Shown here: positions 22,192-36,766 of the stretch, one piece after another
How the letters are laid out: the number at the start of each line of letters is the position of its first letter
Numbering within the stretch: the first letter of the stretch is position 1
Source: Neoarius graeffei
Taxonomy: Eukaryota > Chordata > Actinopteri > Siluriformes > Ariidae
Direction: 5' to 3'
Length of the DNA stretch: 64,000 nt
Assembly (NCBI RefSeq): GCF_027579695.1
Contig: NC_083572.1
Location: 17,646,421 to 17,710,420 of the forward strand
Notes under the pieces: model-generated
The model's database searches: none
Told to the model about the DNA's origin: nothing
What the model saw: the letters and a program-made list of their open reading frames with translations, nothing else
Position numbers and translations under genes: made by a program

Positions 22192-23864
22192 GTGAAAAAA
22201 ACAAAACATCCGGTTATTTTATGGTATTGTTTGCATTGTCCATGCTTCATTGTTGCATGATGATAATCATCATCATCACTGCCACTTAGATTGTCATTGC
22301 TTTCTCAATGAAATCATTAAATAGTGATTAAATTCCACTATTCATTTGCATTTTATTCGACCCACCCTAAGCTGACACTCCCCACCTTATGATGTGACTG
22401 GTCCAGAGTAGCTGTGTGCATTTCAGGGTTTCTTACAAAACATCATGCAAGATGATCATAATGAAAAGTACTTTTGCTTCTAACACTACAACTAGCTAGT
22501 ATGCACTTCATAAACTAGATACATTCGTAGTGCTTCTGGGAACAAGCAGAACCTGCTGGATCGCTTCTTTGGTCAGACATGGGTTTTAGTTTCGACGATG
22601 ACTTCTTTTTTTCAGGAACGGGCTTTAGGTGAAGAGAAGCGCCTCTTTATTCAGGAACTGTTCAGTATGTCAGCAAGTTACCGCCCGTCCCTGCTGAGGG
22701 CCTTGGAATTGATTGATTGATTGATTGGAGCAACACTGTTGGATGGTTCTACCTTCTACACATTCTGGACATCCAATTCAGCCTGAAATGATCTAGACAA
22801 TGCAGAGGGCAGGTTGTATGTGTTGACAACGTGGGCTGGACAAATGTTCCTGCACTTTGCCTTTTGTGTGCCACAAACAATAGGATTGATTATTCCAGAC
22901 CAGGCCCAACCACCCTTATTTTGGCCATTAGTGCAAAGCCCATCATTAGAGGCGAGGCGCTTGCTGTTAAAAGAAAGCTGGAGCAGATCAATTGTATTAC
23001 CATAACAACAGGATGTGTCCTATGTTAATTATTTCAACGTTACAATTGGCTTTTGCCGAACTTTCATGCTGAAAATGCAGCAACATGCAAATCAATCCCG
23101 AAATGTATCCAACATGGATTACTCCACGAGGTTTGCTTACTGCAGCATTGTCCACATAGCAGTCCAGCTCCTGGGTGTTGCCGTCTTGAGTCCATGGGGA
23201 CGTATTTCCTGGGAGCCAATTTCTCTGGCCTGATTCTCAAATGCTTTGTGATTCACCATGCTGGAAGTATGACATGCTAACATTGTTGATTGGCTGAGGT
23301 GATGTGCATTCGTGTGGATTTCTGTTTGAATCATGACGTAAAAGTGATAGAAAAAAAATGGTCAGGAAAGGCTGCAAATGTAACGTACGAGTCTATGAAG
23401 AAACATGCTTTTTACCTTACACCAGAGAAGTGACGACTGCTTGGGCTAGCTGAGTACATCTGATCAGCCCATCTGCTTTGGAACATTTTTGGTCAACAAA
23501 TCCAGGCTGGTCTCAAATGTTGAATATCAAATTTTTCTTCACAACTGCGGATTTGAAATGGTCATAAGACATCCAAATTGTGCAGCGCTAAATTACACTC
23601 TTCAATATCGACAAGACCAGGATGACCTCGTGGAGCTAGATGTGTCTCAGCATTGATTAGCACTGAAGTTCGATTTGTTATACAATTTCAAGCATTGAGC
23701 ATGTCGCTGACTATGCAGGAAGTATAAAATGTAGAAAATCTTAAATATGAGAAGACTGCAATGTGCATCTGAGCCACTTAACCAGTTGCTAAATGTTTGC
23801 ATTGTAATCATCCTAGACAAGCCAAAGATGATTTGTGACTCGCACACGGTCCAAGGAGTCACAA
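22192..23864. other. intron sequence without a recognised element
   Basis: Apart from a (GATT)n run at about 22709-22726 no repeat is identified. At 22617-22709, after a TTTTTTTCAG acceptor-like tract, an open stretch reads ERALGEEKRLFIQELFSMSA and onward; it has an exon-like look but no donor and no family I recognise. Confidence 0.4.
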
Positions 23865-24150
23865 GCTAGAACCGTGAGTGGCCTAGTGGTTAGTGTGTCC
23901 GCCTCTCGATCGGGAGATCATGAGTTCTACTTGCAGTCAGGTCATACCAAAGACCATCGTAAAAATGGTACCTACTGCTGTCTGGCAAGGCCCGCCGCAA
24001 TACAGATGTGAGTGGGGAGTCAAACTCTCACGATTACCAGAGAACTAGCCCCCCACTGTAACCCTAGCTGTGTAGGCAAGAGGCAGAGGGCTATGGAAAC
24101 GGAGATCGGTGCCACCCAATGCGCCTGATTGCATGTCATGGGAAGGACTT
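23865..24150 (+). mobile_element. tRNA-derived SINE of a second family
   Basis: The head GTGGCCTAGTGGTTAGTGTG resembles a tRNA A box and GAGTTCTACTTGC a degraded B box. The body (CATACCAAAGACCATCGTAA, GGCAAGGCCCGCCGCAATAC) is a unit seen in many fish. It differs from the V-SINE-like copies. No clear TSD. Confidence 0.65.
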
Positions 24151-24759
24151 TAGATCAAGTCCAAAGTTTGTTACAAATAATGCAGGAGATTTAGAATTCA
24201 CCAGTAGGTTTTTTTTTTTTAACCGCGATGCTGTTTGTGAGGCCTGTAACCACAATTATGAGCAAATTGTACAGCTGTAGAGACCTTTCAGTTTCTTGTC
24301 AATGCTGAGGAGTCCTATCAATTTTAAAGTAGCAGAATGTTTTCTGATCTTTTGGAGTTTTGACTTTTGAACTGAGAGCATTTATAAAGAATTGTACAAT
24401 GGTGCTTACAAAATGTTAAGACTATGCTCATGCCAGGCTTTTTTTTTTTAAATATAAAAAGACTGACTGGAGCAGCACTTTTACTGATACGAAAGCTGCT
24501 AATTAGGGATCCGAGCACCAGAAGTACCTGTTATCATATGTTATTCTGATTCTCAACAAGAACACAATGAGGTGACTAAGAAACACCAAATTGTTCAAGA
24601 AGTGGCAGAATCCTCTTTTCTACTCGGGGGACATCCGTGAGACTGATGCTGGAGTTTTAAGTTTTGATCCATTCCTCAAAAGAATGTTGAAATGAGATGA
24701 AATGCTGATATATGTATCTTATTCTGTCCACATTCACTGGATATGAGCAATCGTGCACT
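24151..24759. other. intron sequence, nothing recognised
   Basis: AT-rich; short ORFs without domains; poly-T runs near 24210 and 24440. Confidence 0.4.
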
Positions 24760-25230
24760 CTAATTGGCTACTACTCGGATATCAGCTCGTATACCGAGAG
24801 TAGAGAAAAACAAAATGGCGGCGCGTGTTGCTGAATCCACCGAGGATGAAAGAAAAACTCTACTTGAAAACAAAACCTCAAAAAATACAAGAAAAAAGCA
24901 ACAAAATATGGAATGAAAGTATTTGATGGCAAGAACGTGTTTTTTAATTTTTCCAGAATTATTGTTATAGCATTTTTCACAAGTTGCTATTGTCATTTCG
25001 CCGGTTTGTTTACATTCTAAGCGGGAATGATTTTGTCGGACATTTATTTATCGAATTTGCAAAAATAAAAATGCTCTTTTTCAAAATCCAGCGAATGTGG
25101 ATAGAATAAAATAGTTATTCCACTCAATCTCGTCGTACATGGCTTATATGGTGCTCGGTGCTACTTGCCTTGTCAGCTTTCAGCTCATGTACGACTCGAT
25201 TTCATGGAATAACTGTTATATGCAATGGAG
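24760..25230 (+). mobile_element. non-autonomous element with ORF-start remnant and hairpin end
   Basis: An ATG at 24813 opens MAARVAESTEDERKTLLE followed by NKTSKNTRK; a one-base shift then gives KATKYGMKVFDGKN. This layout (short acidic start, then NTxKATK) resembles N-termini of Crypton/KIAA1958-type recombinase ORFs, from memory. The right end (25110-25225) is a hairpin with TAGTTATTCCACTCAATCTC against the complement of GATTTCATGGAATAACTG. Confidence 0.4.
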
Positions 25231-25791
25231 TATGACTCTATAAGTGGATTTTTGGGAAACTTGGTTGATAAATTTAAAGAAAACATGGCTGTCATTTGCA
25301 AATCTTGTTCATGAGACCTGGCCACTGGGGGCACTATTTTTGAATGATGCTCAGACCACATACCATAGATAGCCGCTTGCAGCTATAATTAATATTATAT
25401 CTAATGATAGCCTAAATATTACACTTATTTTTTTTACTAAGTGGAAGAGATTGCCTGGCTGTTAAATAATGTCCTGAATATAGGGATAAGAAAGCCTCAT
25501 TTAATTCATTTTGATTCATGGATGAGAATATATCTATAATCAGATTACGTTTCTAAAGACAGTCTAGGAGTTTTGTGGGAGGACACATTTATTAGTGAAC
25601 CAAACATGTTTTTTTTTTTTTTATTAAGTAGTTTAGTCTCCTCAGGCAAGTAGTTTTCATGCATTAACGTGTGAAATATCTAATGAAGAATGAGATTTAA
25701 GAGTGAAATGGAAACATCAAATCAGCTGATTTGGTGAAGGTTTGTACTGGTTTAAATCTTTAAAATGGTACTGCTTTTGCAGTTCTATGTA
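25231..25791. other. intron sequence with macro-repeat fragment
   Basis: At 25318-25390 a short piece (CCACTGGGGGCACTATTTTT, then GCCGCTTGCAGCTATAATTA) matches the 3' part of the 1-3598 macro-repeat unit. The remainder is not recognised. Confidence 0.5.
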
Positions 25792-25793
25792 TA

Positions 25794-26340
25794 GACGGTA
25801 CCAGTCAAAAGTTTGGACATGCCTTCTAATTCAGTGTTTTTTATTTATTTTTATTAATTAAGTCACTTCATGTCTTGATGGATGTTGTTTCTCTTTACTT
25901 AGTCGAGCGGTTCTTGACATAATGTGGATTGCTACAGTTGTTGAATAGGGCTATTTAGTGTATTTTTTATTTTAAATTTTTTTTTTTACTATTTATTGTT
26001 TGATCTCAAACATTTAAGAAGGCAAGAAATTGCACTAATTCATTTTTGACGAGGCACACCTATTAAGTGAAAAGCATTCCAGGTGAACGAATGAAGCTGG
26101 TTAAGATAATGCCAATAGTGTGTAAAGCATCATCAAGGTGGATACTTTGAAGAATCTAAAATATGAAACCTTTTTTAAAAAAATATACACACTGTTTTTT
26201 TTTTAACACAATTCCATACATGTTCCATGTGTTATTTCATAGTTTTGATGTCTTCAGTATTGTTCTGCTATGTAGAAAATAGTCAAAATACAGAAATGCC
26301 TATGAATGAGTAGGGGTGTACAAACTTTTGACTGGTACTG
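25794..26340. mobile_element. Tc1-family MITE
   Basis: Inverted ends ACCAGTCAAAAGTTTGGACA (left) and complement of CAAACTTTTGACTGGTACTG (right), bordered by TA at 25792-25793 and 26341-26342. 547 bp, no transposase. Confidence 0.85.
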
Positions 26341-26464
26341 TATGTCTTGGTTGATCAACTGCATTTCGAGGACAGAGGCAAACGTGGGTAAGTTTGGCGA
26401 AACAACTTTTTAAAATGCTGGGAAACCACTGCTTGCTACATCCATCCATCCATCCATTCAGAGA

Positions 26465-28050
<1,586 letters not shown>

Positions 28051-28852
28051 TTGTAATTAAAAAAAATTATAATCTAAATTATAATACTTTAAATCCGCTG
28101 CTTCCAGTCAGTTTGTGGGGGGAAAATAGCATCTGCTTTGAGTTTGTACCTGGTCATTAAAACCCATAATAAATAAATACTGTGACTGTTTATCATGATA
28201 TCGATATCATATATTGTCATGTCACCCAGCAGTGGTGTTAATGTTTTTCATTATTAAGCGGAAAATTAAGAAAACCCATTGAGGATCCATCCTAACGTTT
28301 CACTCACCGCAAGATCCACCAGAGACGCATCATTTATGCTTTGCAAGCCCCAAAATCGAGAAATGTTATCGAGATTTGAACAACGTTGCAAGACTGGATA
28401 AAACATGTGTTGATAGACATTTTCATTCTAGTTATCTAGCAAAATGCAGTGCATCATCATACAGCTACAGTCAACTAAACTTTTAAAATACCACCATCAC
28501 CCCCCCCCCCCCCCCCCCCCCCCCCCAACACACAGAATTGGTGGTTTAGGAATGGGTTTAACAATTGCTGCTGCACTGTATCTCACAGTCAACTAGTACA
28601 TTTACATCAGCAGAGTTATCGTTTGTCTACTTCTGTATTCAAATAGGGCAATTACTTTTGAAGCTGTTATCATCAAAGCCTCATCAAAACGCTGCTCTCG
28701 AACCTGCGAGTCATCGGTCAGCCTCAAGGGCAGATGGCGTCTATGCTAATGATTCTGCTTTTGTCCTTGAATGGTGATTAGCTCCTCTTTCGTGATAGGC
28801 TCTGTACACCCAACATTACATTCAGTATTAGAGAAGCTGTTATCAGCTTCTC
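28051..28852. other. intron sequence with poly-C tract
   Basis: No gene or mobile element recognised. A C homopolymer (28500-28526) interrupts it; such tracts are often mis-sized in assemblies. Confidence 0.5.
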
Positions 28853-29363
28853 AGAAGTTGATGGTCAGAAGTTTACAAACCCTCATCATGGGCATGAATG
28901 TCATGGTAATTTTGGGCTGTTAATGATTTCCTTGAACTGTTGACAAGGCCAAGGCCTATTAACTTCTCGTTCGTGATCATGATTGACTACAACTAGTTTC
29001 TCTTTGCCAGCATAAAAAGGATTTGTTTGACAGCACTCATTGGCTTGACTAAGGCTACATCCACACGACAACGGCAACGAGATGTTATTTAAAAATATAT
29101 CGCGTCCAAATGGGCAACGATCAGTAAAATATATCAGGTCCATATGGCAACGCAACGCTTGCTGAAAACGATGCAATACACATGCCACACCTCTAGGGGC
29201 GCTGTAAGACGGTCCCTTCGGAGACACCAGAACAATAGAAGAAGTAAGGACGCATGCGCATAAACTATTATGCGCGAGACTTCATATCAGCCACAAAGTC
29301 AGGAAAATCTGTTCGTAAAATTACATTATAATGACCAAATACAATGAGAAGTATTTTTCCAGT

Positions 29364-29768
29364 CTCACCTGTGAAAGGTAATCCCATGTGATCTCGTTTG
29401 GACGGCAAACCTGTTGGTACAGTTAAACTCAGCTAATCTTTATTCTCCGCTTTGACCTATCCGATATGGCGGCGAGGATGACATATGATTCTACGCAGAA
29501 GGCAGCGTCTTTAATGGTCCGGAATAAGTTGAATGCTACACGTTGATGGATTAATTTGTTGTTTCTCACCTGTGAAAAGTAATCCCATGTGATCTCGTTT
29601 GGACGGTAAACCTGTTGGTACAGTTAAACGCAGCTAATCTTTATTCTCCGCTTTGACCTATCCAATATGGCGGCGAGGATGACGTATGATTCTACGCGGA
29701 AGGCGGCATCTTTAATGGTCCGGAATAAATTGAATGCTACACGTTGATGGATTAATTTGCTCTTCTAC
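29364..29768. repeat. 203-bp tandem duplication inside the MITE
   Basis: TCTCACCTGTGAAAGGTAAT starts the first unit and the near-identical TCTCACCTGTGAAAAGTAAT starts the second at 29567. The single-copy form is seen in the 32669-33665 relative. Confidence 0.85.
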
Positions 29769-29879
29769 GCCCTTTTTGAGGAATGTATTGTATAGGACTT
29801 AAACCAACATCTGAATAGGTGAGATTGCTCCTTTTTTTCCCTATTTTTGCTGGCGGGATTGACTCTGCCCTAAGGGCAG

Positions 29880-29880
<1 letters not shown>

Positions 29881-29932
<52 letters not shown>
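29881..29932. repeat. (TC)n microsatellite
   Basis: About 26 uninterrupted TC dinucleotides. The relative at 33307 has only a few, so this tract expanded in this copy. Confidence 0.95.
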
Positions 29933-29936
<4 letters not shown>

Positions 29937-30881
29937 TTGCACCATTACACAATAAATATTCACAGTGAAAATATTTTGTAAGCGCGTTTCATGAACCAAG
30001 TTATAGGATTTGTTGACAACTCGCATCGAGTTCATTACACTTCTACCCGGCGTGAAGCACTCAGTCATGTGGTTGTGATGTCATCGTAAACAAATCCGTT
30101 CTACTCATCCAGACGACTTCACAACGGCAACGTTGCCAGATCTTTCCACTCTGGAACCCGTTCTCAAAAAGATTGCGTTTTGGGCACCCAAAACGCCGGT
30201 GCCGTGTGGACGCCAGGCCTAAACGATAAGCAATTGTATCGGAGTCACCTGAATCCGTTGCCGTGTGGAGGCCCCGTCCACACGAGTACGTGGCCTCACC
30301 CAATACGCTGTCATTTTGAAAAAAATCTCCGTAAACACGGCGTCGTTTCGATTCACTGGAAATGACCCAAAATGCTGTAGTACATATGCCAGGCCTGTAT
30401 GTGGCGCTGTGACGCCGCCACACCAATACACTAAAACCGGAAGAGAAGCCATGGAGCATGCGTATAAAGGTCACACGCTGTTTACAAAACAAGCTCATAA
30501 CGAGAAGTTTTGTTGCTCCTCACAGTAATATAAAAGCAGAAGGTTTTGTTGTAGCAGCCGTAATAGACTGAGTTGTTTCTGCAGTACGAGCACAAGCCTG
30601 TAGTCCGCCGTTGTTGTTATGACGCGTCTAGCGGCGGCGGCTGAGGTTAAAGGTTAGAGAGGTGGGGCTTATACGTCATCGTTTCTGAAAAAATCCGCTT
30701 CGCCGTCCAGACGACTCCGGGCTATCTGGCGTTTTAGGATTTTCCCACTCTGGGGAAAAAAAATACTGGTTTCACACCTCGAAAAAGCCAGCTCCGTCTG
30801 GACGCGAGGCCAAAACGATAAAGTATTTATGTGGATTTGACAAAAACGTACTCTTGTGGACGGGGCCTAATACTCAGAACC

Positions 30882-32230
<1,349 letters not shown>

Positions 32231-32668
32231 AGGTGTAACTTGCTAAGGGACATTTAACCAAATATTAGTGGGGGTGTATGTATCATTTTGAGTCTGTGTG
32301 GATTAGAAAAAATCCAAAATAAATTCAGACCTGTGCACTCAATTCTTGTTTTTTGAAGTCATTAAAGATGTACAGTTGTGCTCAGAAGTTTACATGCAGT
32401 GACATGAATGTCATGGCAGTATTTGAGCTTTCAATAATTTCTTTGAACTGTTCTTTTTCTGTGGCAGAATGATTGTACAGCATACATCTTTAAAAAAAAC
32501 CACTAGAATTTGGTGCACAGGTTTTAATTTTCTTTGGGTTTTCTGAAATCAGCACGGTCAAAATTATACATACAGCGTAAAAATGTACATATGCTCACTT
32601 AGATTATTAATTTAGAGGTGCTGAAACTTCCAAAACATCTCTTATCTTGCCAAGGTCGAGGTCTCTTA

Positions 32669-33665
32669 GGCTACATCCACACGACAACGGCAACGAGATG
32701 TTATTTTAAAAAATATCATGTCCAAATGGGCAACGATCAGTGAAATATCAGGTCCATATGGCAATGCAACGCTTGCTGAAAACGATGCAATACACATGCC
32801 ACACCTCTAGGGGCGCTGTAAGACGGTCCCTTCGGAGACACCAGAACAATAGAAGTAGTAAGGACGCATGCGCATAAACTATTATGCGCGAGACTTCATA
32901 TTAGCCACAAAGTCAGGAAAATCTGTTTGTAAAATTACGTTATAATGACCAAATACAATGAAAAGTATTTTTCCAGTCTCACCTGTGAAAGGTAATCCCA
33001 TGTGATCTCGTTTGGACGGTAAACCTGTTGGTACAGTTAAACGCAGCACATGAATGAGGCATCTTTATTCTCTGCTTTGACCTATCCAATATGGCGGCGA
33101 GGATGACGTATAATTCTACGCGGAAGGCGGCGTCTTTAATGGTCCGGAATAAGTTGAATGCTACACGTTGATGGATTAATTTGTTGTTCTACGCCCTTTT
33201 TGAGGAATGTATTGTAGGACTTAAACCAGCATCTGAAGAGGTGAGATCGCTCCTTTTTTTCCCTATTTTTGCTGGCGGGATTGACTCTGCCCTAAGGGTT
33301 ATTTTCTCTCTCTCTCACTCACTTTGCACCATTACACAATAAATATTCACAGTGAAAATATTTTGTAAGCGCGTTTCATGAACCAAGTTATAGGATTTGT
33401 TGACAACTCGCATCGAGTTCGTTACACTTCTACCCGGCGTGAAGCACTCACAGTCATGTGGTTGTGACGTCATCGTAAACAAATCCGTTCTACTCATCCA
33501 GATGACTTCGCAACGGCAACGTTGCCAGATCTTTCCACTCTGGAACCCGTTCTCAAAAGATTGCGTTTTGGGGCACCCAAAACGCCGGTGCCGTGTGGAC
33601 GCCAGGCCTAAACGATAAACAATTGTATCGGATTCACCTGAATCCGTTGCCGTGTGGACAGGGCC
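32669..33665. mobile_element. Harbinger-like MITE in Tc1-B
   Basis: Ends GGCTACATCCACACGACAAC and CGTTGCCGTGTGGACAGGGCC, flanked by TTA (32666-32668 and 33666-33668). 997 bp, non-coding. The best preserved single copy of this family in the window. Confidence 0.88.
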
Positions 33666-33771
33666 TTAACTTCCTGTTAGTGATCATGATTGACTACAGC
33701 TGGTAGCTTCTCTGTGCCTTCCTAAAAAGGGTTTGTTTACAGCACTCATTGGATTGACTGACACATAGTAA

Positions 33772-34950
33772 AATGGGGAAAGTCCAAGGAGCTCACTGCA
33801 GATCTGAGAAAGAGGATCGCAGATGTACACGACTCCGGAATGTCTCTTGAAGCCATTTCTAAACAACTGCAAATTCCAAGATCAGTTCAAACAATTGTAC
33901 CCAAGTTATTGTGAGGTGTAGTCACTTTGCCAAGCCACTTTGCTTCAAGAAAACCCAAACTGTCACCCTCAGCTGAAAGGAAATTGGTTTGGTTGGTTAG
34001 GAGCAACCTGGGAACCACCATGGCACAGTCCTGCCATGAACTGGAAACTGATGGATCACTGTCTACAGTTCAGATCACCATGGACTAAGAGGCTGCTATC
34101 CAAGAAATAACCCCCTGCTCCAAAATCGACACCTTCAAGCTTAAAGTTTGAAGCTGACCACACGGACAAAGAAAAAGCCTTCTGGAGGATAGCTGTATGG
34201 TCACATGAGACAAAGATTGAGTTGTTTGGCCACAATGACCACCATGTACAGAGGGACACTGTACCAGCTGGTGGTGGTGGTAGGATCATCATGCTCTGGG
34301 GCTGTTTTGCTGCCAGTGGAACTGGTTCGTTGCACAAAGTGGATGGAATAATGGACTACCTCAGAATACTTCAGCATAAACCATCAGAAACTTGAACACG
34401 CCCTTACAGAAAAACCACATGAACTTCACATGTGACTTTCTCACACGTGAAATATGTGGAAAATGTGTTTTGCACATGGGAAACGTGGTTTTGGCCCAAT
34501 TTTATGTGAATCACATGTGGGAATGTTTTCCACATGTGCTCTACATGGTAACACGTTACAAAATCTGATACCATGTATTCCACGTTACCACGTGATCACA
34601 TGTGAAATACATGGGAAAGTCATGTGTTTTTTTTTTTTTTTTCCTGTAAGGGTGACTTTGGAATTACAACAGGACAATGAACCCAAACACGCATCAGAGC
34701 TGGTTGTGGAGGATAAAGCAGGCTAACATTAAGCTTAAAACAAGCCCTGACTTTCAATCCTATTAAAAATACATGGGACCGTGCTTATAAGTCGAGTCCA
34801 GGGCAAGAAAAAACAAATTTAATTGAACTCTACCAATCCTACCATGAAGGGTTGTCAAATATCCAACGGGAATTCTGCCAGAAGCTGGTTCACGGTAAAC
34901 AAAAATGTTTGGTCGAGGTGAATCTTGCAAAGAGACATTTTACCCAAATT
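33772..34950 (+). pseudogene. Tc1-B transposase remnant
   Basis: From ATGGGGAAAGTCCAAGGAGC (33772) a transposase like that of Tc1-A can be followed with many stops: LRKRIADVHDSGMSLEAISK, later the catalytic start reading [12 protein letters not shown] (His for Asp), and after the 34401-34652 insert QQDNEPKHASELV. Strongly decayed. Confidence 0.75.
34401..34652. mobile_element. 252-bp MITE rich in CACATGTG motifs
   Basis: Ends CCCTTACAGAAAAACCACAT and complement CATGTG(T)n CCTGTAAGGG. The interior has several CACATGTG palindromes and CACGTG-type words, so it is E-box-rich and self-complementary at many points. Its insertion splits the Tc1-B transposase between SER/ILQHKP and DFGITTG. TSD and superfamily unclear. 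Confidence 0.75.
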
Positions 34951-36410
34951 GTGTCAGATAACGGAATCCAGGGACACATGTCCGCCCGGGGGCATTTTGA
35001 GTTATTGACAGATTCAGAAAGTACAGTTTCTAAGCTTTCCAATGATGCCTTCCATGTGGAGATCTGACAATATTTGAAGAATGTGTGGCCTTTTGAAAGT
35101 GTATACCTCTTAAAACAGAAAAGGGAGAAAATTGCCCTCAAAGTTTTCCATCTCAGCTACTCTGGGTGTAGGGCGGGCACATAATGGTGCTCATTTGCAT
35201 GACATTAAGGAAAGCTCTACCCCCTACGAGCTAGCACGATGCTACTTTCATGTAAACAAAGATCACCACGTCAATTTTCCTTCCATGCAAAGTATGCCCA
35301 AAACAATTATGAAGTACAAAAATAAGTCCTAAAGTATACTTTAACGTTTTGTGGTTGAAAAATTACTCACACCGTAAGAAAGAAAGATAGCACAATGATG
35401 ACACAACTAACACAATGCTAGTTTCATGTAAAGCCTCAGTCACAACCGGCCGTACGTGCTCCTACGGCCGGTCTACATGCAAAAAACGCAGGAAACGCAC
35501 GGACGGCGCGCATGAAACGCATGAGAGCGCGCGTGTGACGTGCTGATTTTCGAGCCGTAGACCAGCCGCAGAGGTTCGTTGTCGTGTCAAACAAACTCTA
35601 CGGGCGCTTACGTTTTTTTCAGGTTGCAAGACAAACTTACGGCCAACGCGCGTCTTTCTCCATGAACAACAACAAAAAAAAAACGCAGCGATTTGGGAAA
35701 CGCCAAAAATCACACGGCCAAAAAATCGTACGTCCGGTTGTGACCTAGGCTTAACCAAACCACAACACTCTCCGTTACATGCAAAAATAACCACAGCCTT
35801 AGATTAATAAACTTACCCCATCAGAAAGAGAAACGTCGCCTTGCACACATCAGTGCCGCCGATGGAATGTAGTCCTAGAACGGTCCGTGTATCATCCGAT
35901 CATTGAAGTATTCCATTCAATCTGGAAAACGAGGTTGCGTTTTTTTTTTTGCTAGAAATGGTTATCTCCGATGTAAATACCGTGTGTCTGTTTGCTTCGC
36001 GGTGTTTCAGCTCCTCTGCGCTCTGTTTAGCTTGCTCATTCCATAGTGAAATTACATGCCTGTATGCAGCTTAAGTAGCCACGAGCTCAGCTCGTATCAT
36101 ACAGCTGATTCGCGAAAAAAAAACCCCAAAAGACTTAAATCATCATGTGAATGGCCCATATGGTAATTTACCCACACCCCCCAGCAGGCTACAGTCCTGA
36201 CAAAAACGAGACAGTTTACAACAAAAAATGTATGCTTTTCCAACAAAACAATCTATTATCTGAAATACTGATTGCATTCTTCAAGATCTCAACTTGCACA
36301 TGATGGAAAAAAACAAAAATCACAAATTTCGAAAAAAAAATGCTTCTTTTGCGATTTATCTCGGATTCGTTTCGGCCGACATGTGTCCCTGGATTCGGTG
36401 AGGGGTCACA
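34950..36410. mobile_element. unclassified element with inverted ends inside Tc1-B
   Basis: Inverted ends share CCGAATCCAGGGACACATGT (right, complement) and CGGAATCCAGGGACACATGT (left), with outer TGTG/CACA. 1461 bp, no sizeable ORF. Its removal rejoins the 3' part of Tc1-B (CCCAAAT with TTAGGTGTGC). A 320-bp MITE sits inside it. Confidence 0.65.
35432..35751. mobile_element. Harbinger-like MITE, fourth nesting level
   Basis: Symmetrical ends AGCCTCAGTCACAACCGGCC and complement GGTTGTGACCTAGGCT, flanked by TAA (35429-35431 and 35752-35754). Rich in CGTACG and ACGC words, unlike the AT-rich surroundings. Confidence 0.8.
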
Positions 36411-36766
36411 TTAGGTGTGCTGTATGTATATTTTTGACTCTGTGTTGATTTCAGAAAACTCAAAAATTAACTTGTGCACCAAATTGTAGTGTTTTTTTTT
36501 AAATATATAAAGATATATGCTGTACATTCTGCCACAGAAAAAGAACGGTTCAAAGAAATTACTGAAAACCCAAATATTGCCATGACCTTCATATCCAAGA
36601 TGACATTCAGGTAAACTGAATGTAAAACTGTATGTAAACTTCTGACCACAACTGTATGCTATACAATCATTCTACCCTGGAAAAAGAACAGTTCAAGGAA
36701 ATCAGCCCAAAATTACCATGACATTCATGCCCATGATGAGTGTATGTAAACTTCTGACCACAACTG

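Larger units (their letters stand above)
29053..30867. mobile_element. fused pair of Harbinger-like MITEs in Tc1-A
   Basis: One TAA duplication (29050-29052 and 30868-30870) borders the whole block, as for Harbinger/PIF elements. The left unit (29053 to about 30270) opens GGCTACATCCACACGACAAC and closes CCGTTGCCGTGTGGAGGCC. The right unit (about 30270-30867) opens GGCCCCGTCCACACGAGTAC and closes CTCTTGTGGACGGGGCC. There is no TSD between them. The left unit is the family found alone at 32669-33665 and 51205-51905. It also has an internal ~203-bp tandem duplication and a (TC)n run. ATGGCGGCGAGGATGAC occurs in both duplicates; no ORF of note. Confidence 0.8.
32373..36654 (+). mobile_element. 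inner Tc1-like element (Tc1-B) inserted at a TA inside Tc1-A
   Basis: Left end CAGTTGTGCTCAGAAGTTTA at 32373 and right end complement GTAAACTTCTGACCACAACT finishing at 36654, bordered by TA (32371-32372 and 36655-36656). Removing it rejoins Tc1-A (AAAGATG-TA-TGCTATACAATC). It has three further insertions: a Harbinger MITE, a small MITE and a 1.46-kb inverted-terminus element. Confidence 0.82.

Noticed and set aside
21549..22250. Long minus-strand ORF opposite UBE2O exon 1
   Set aside because: It is the shadow of a GC-rich exon: low-complexity Pro/Ser-rich text with no family resemblance.
29881..29932. Regularly spaced repeats considered as a CRISPR-like array
   Set aside because: It is a simple TC microsatellite; no spacer-repeat pattern exists anywhere in the window, which is eukaryotic.
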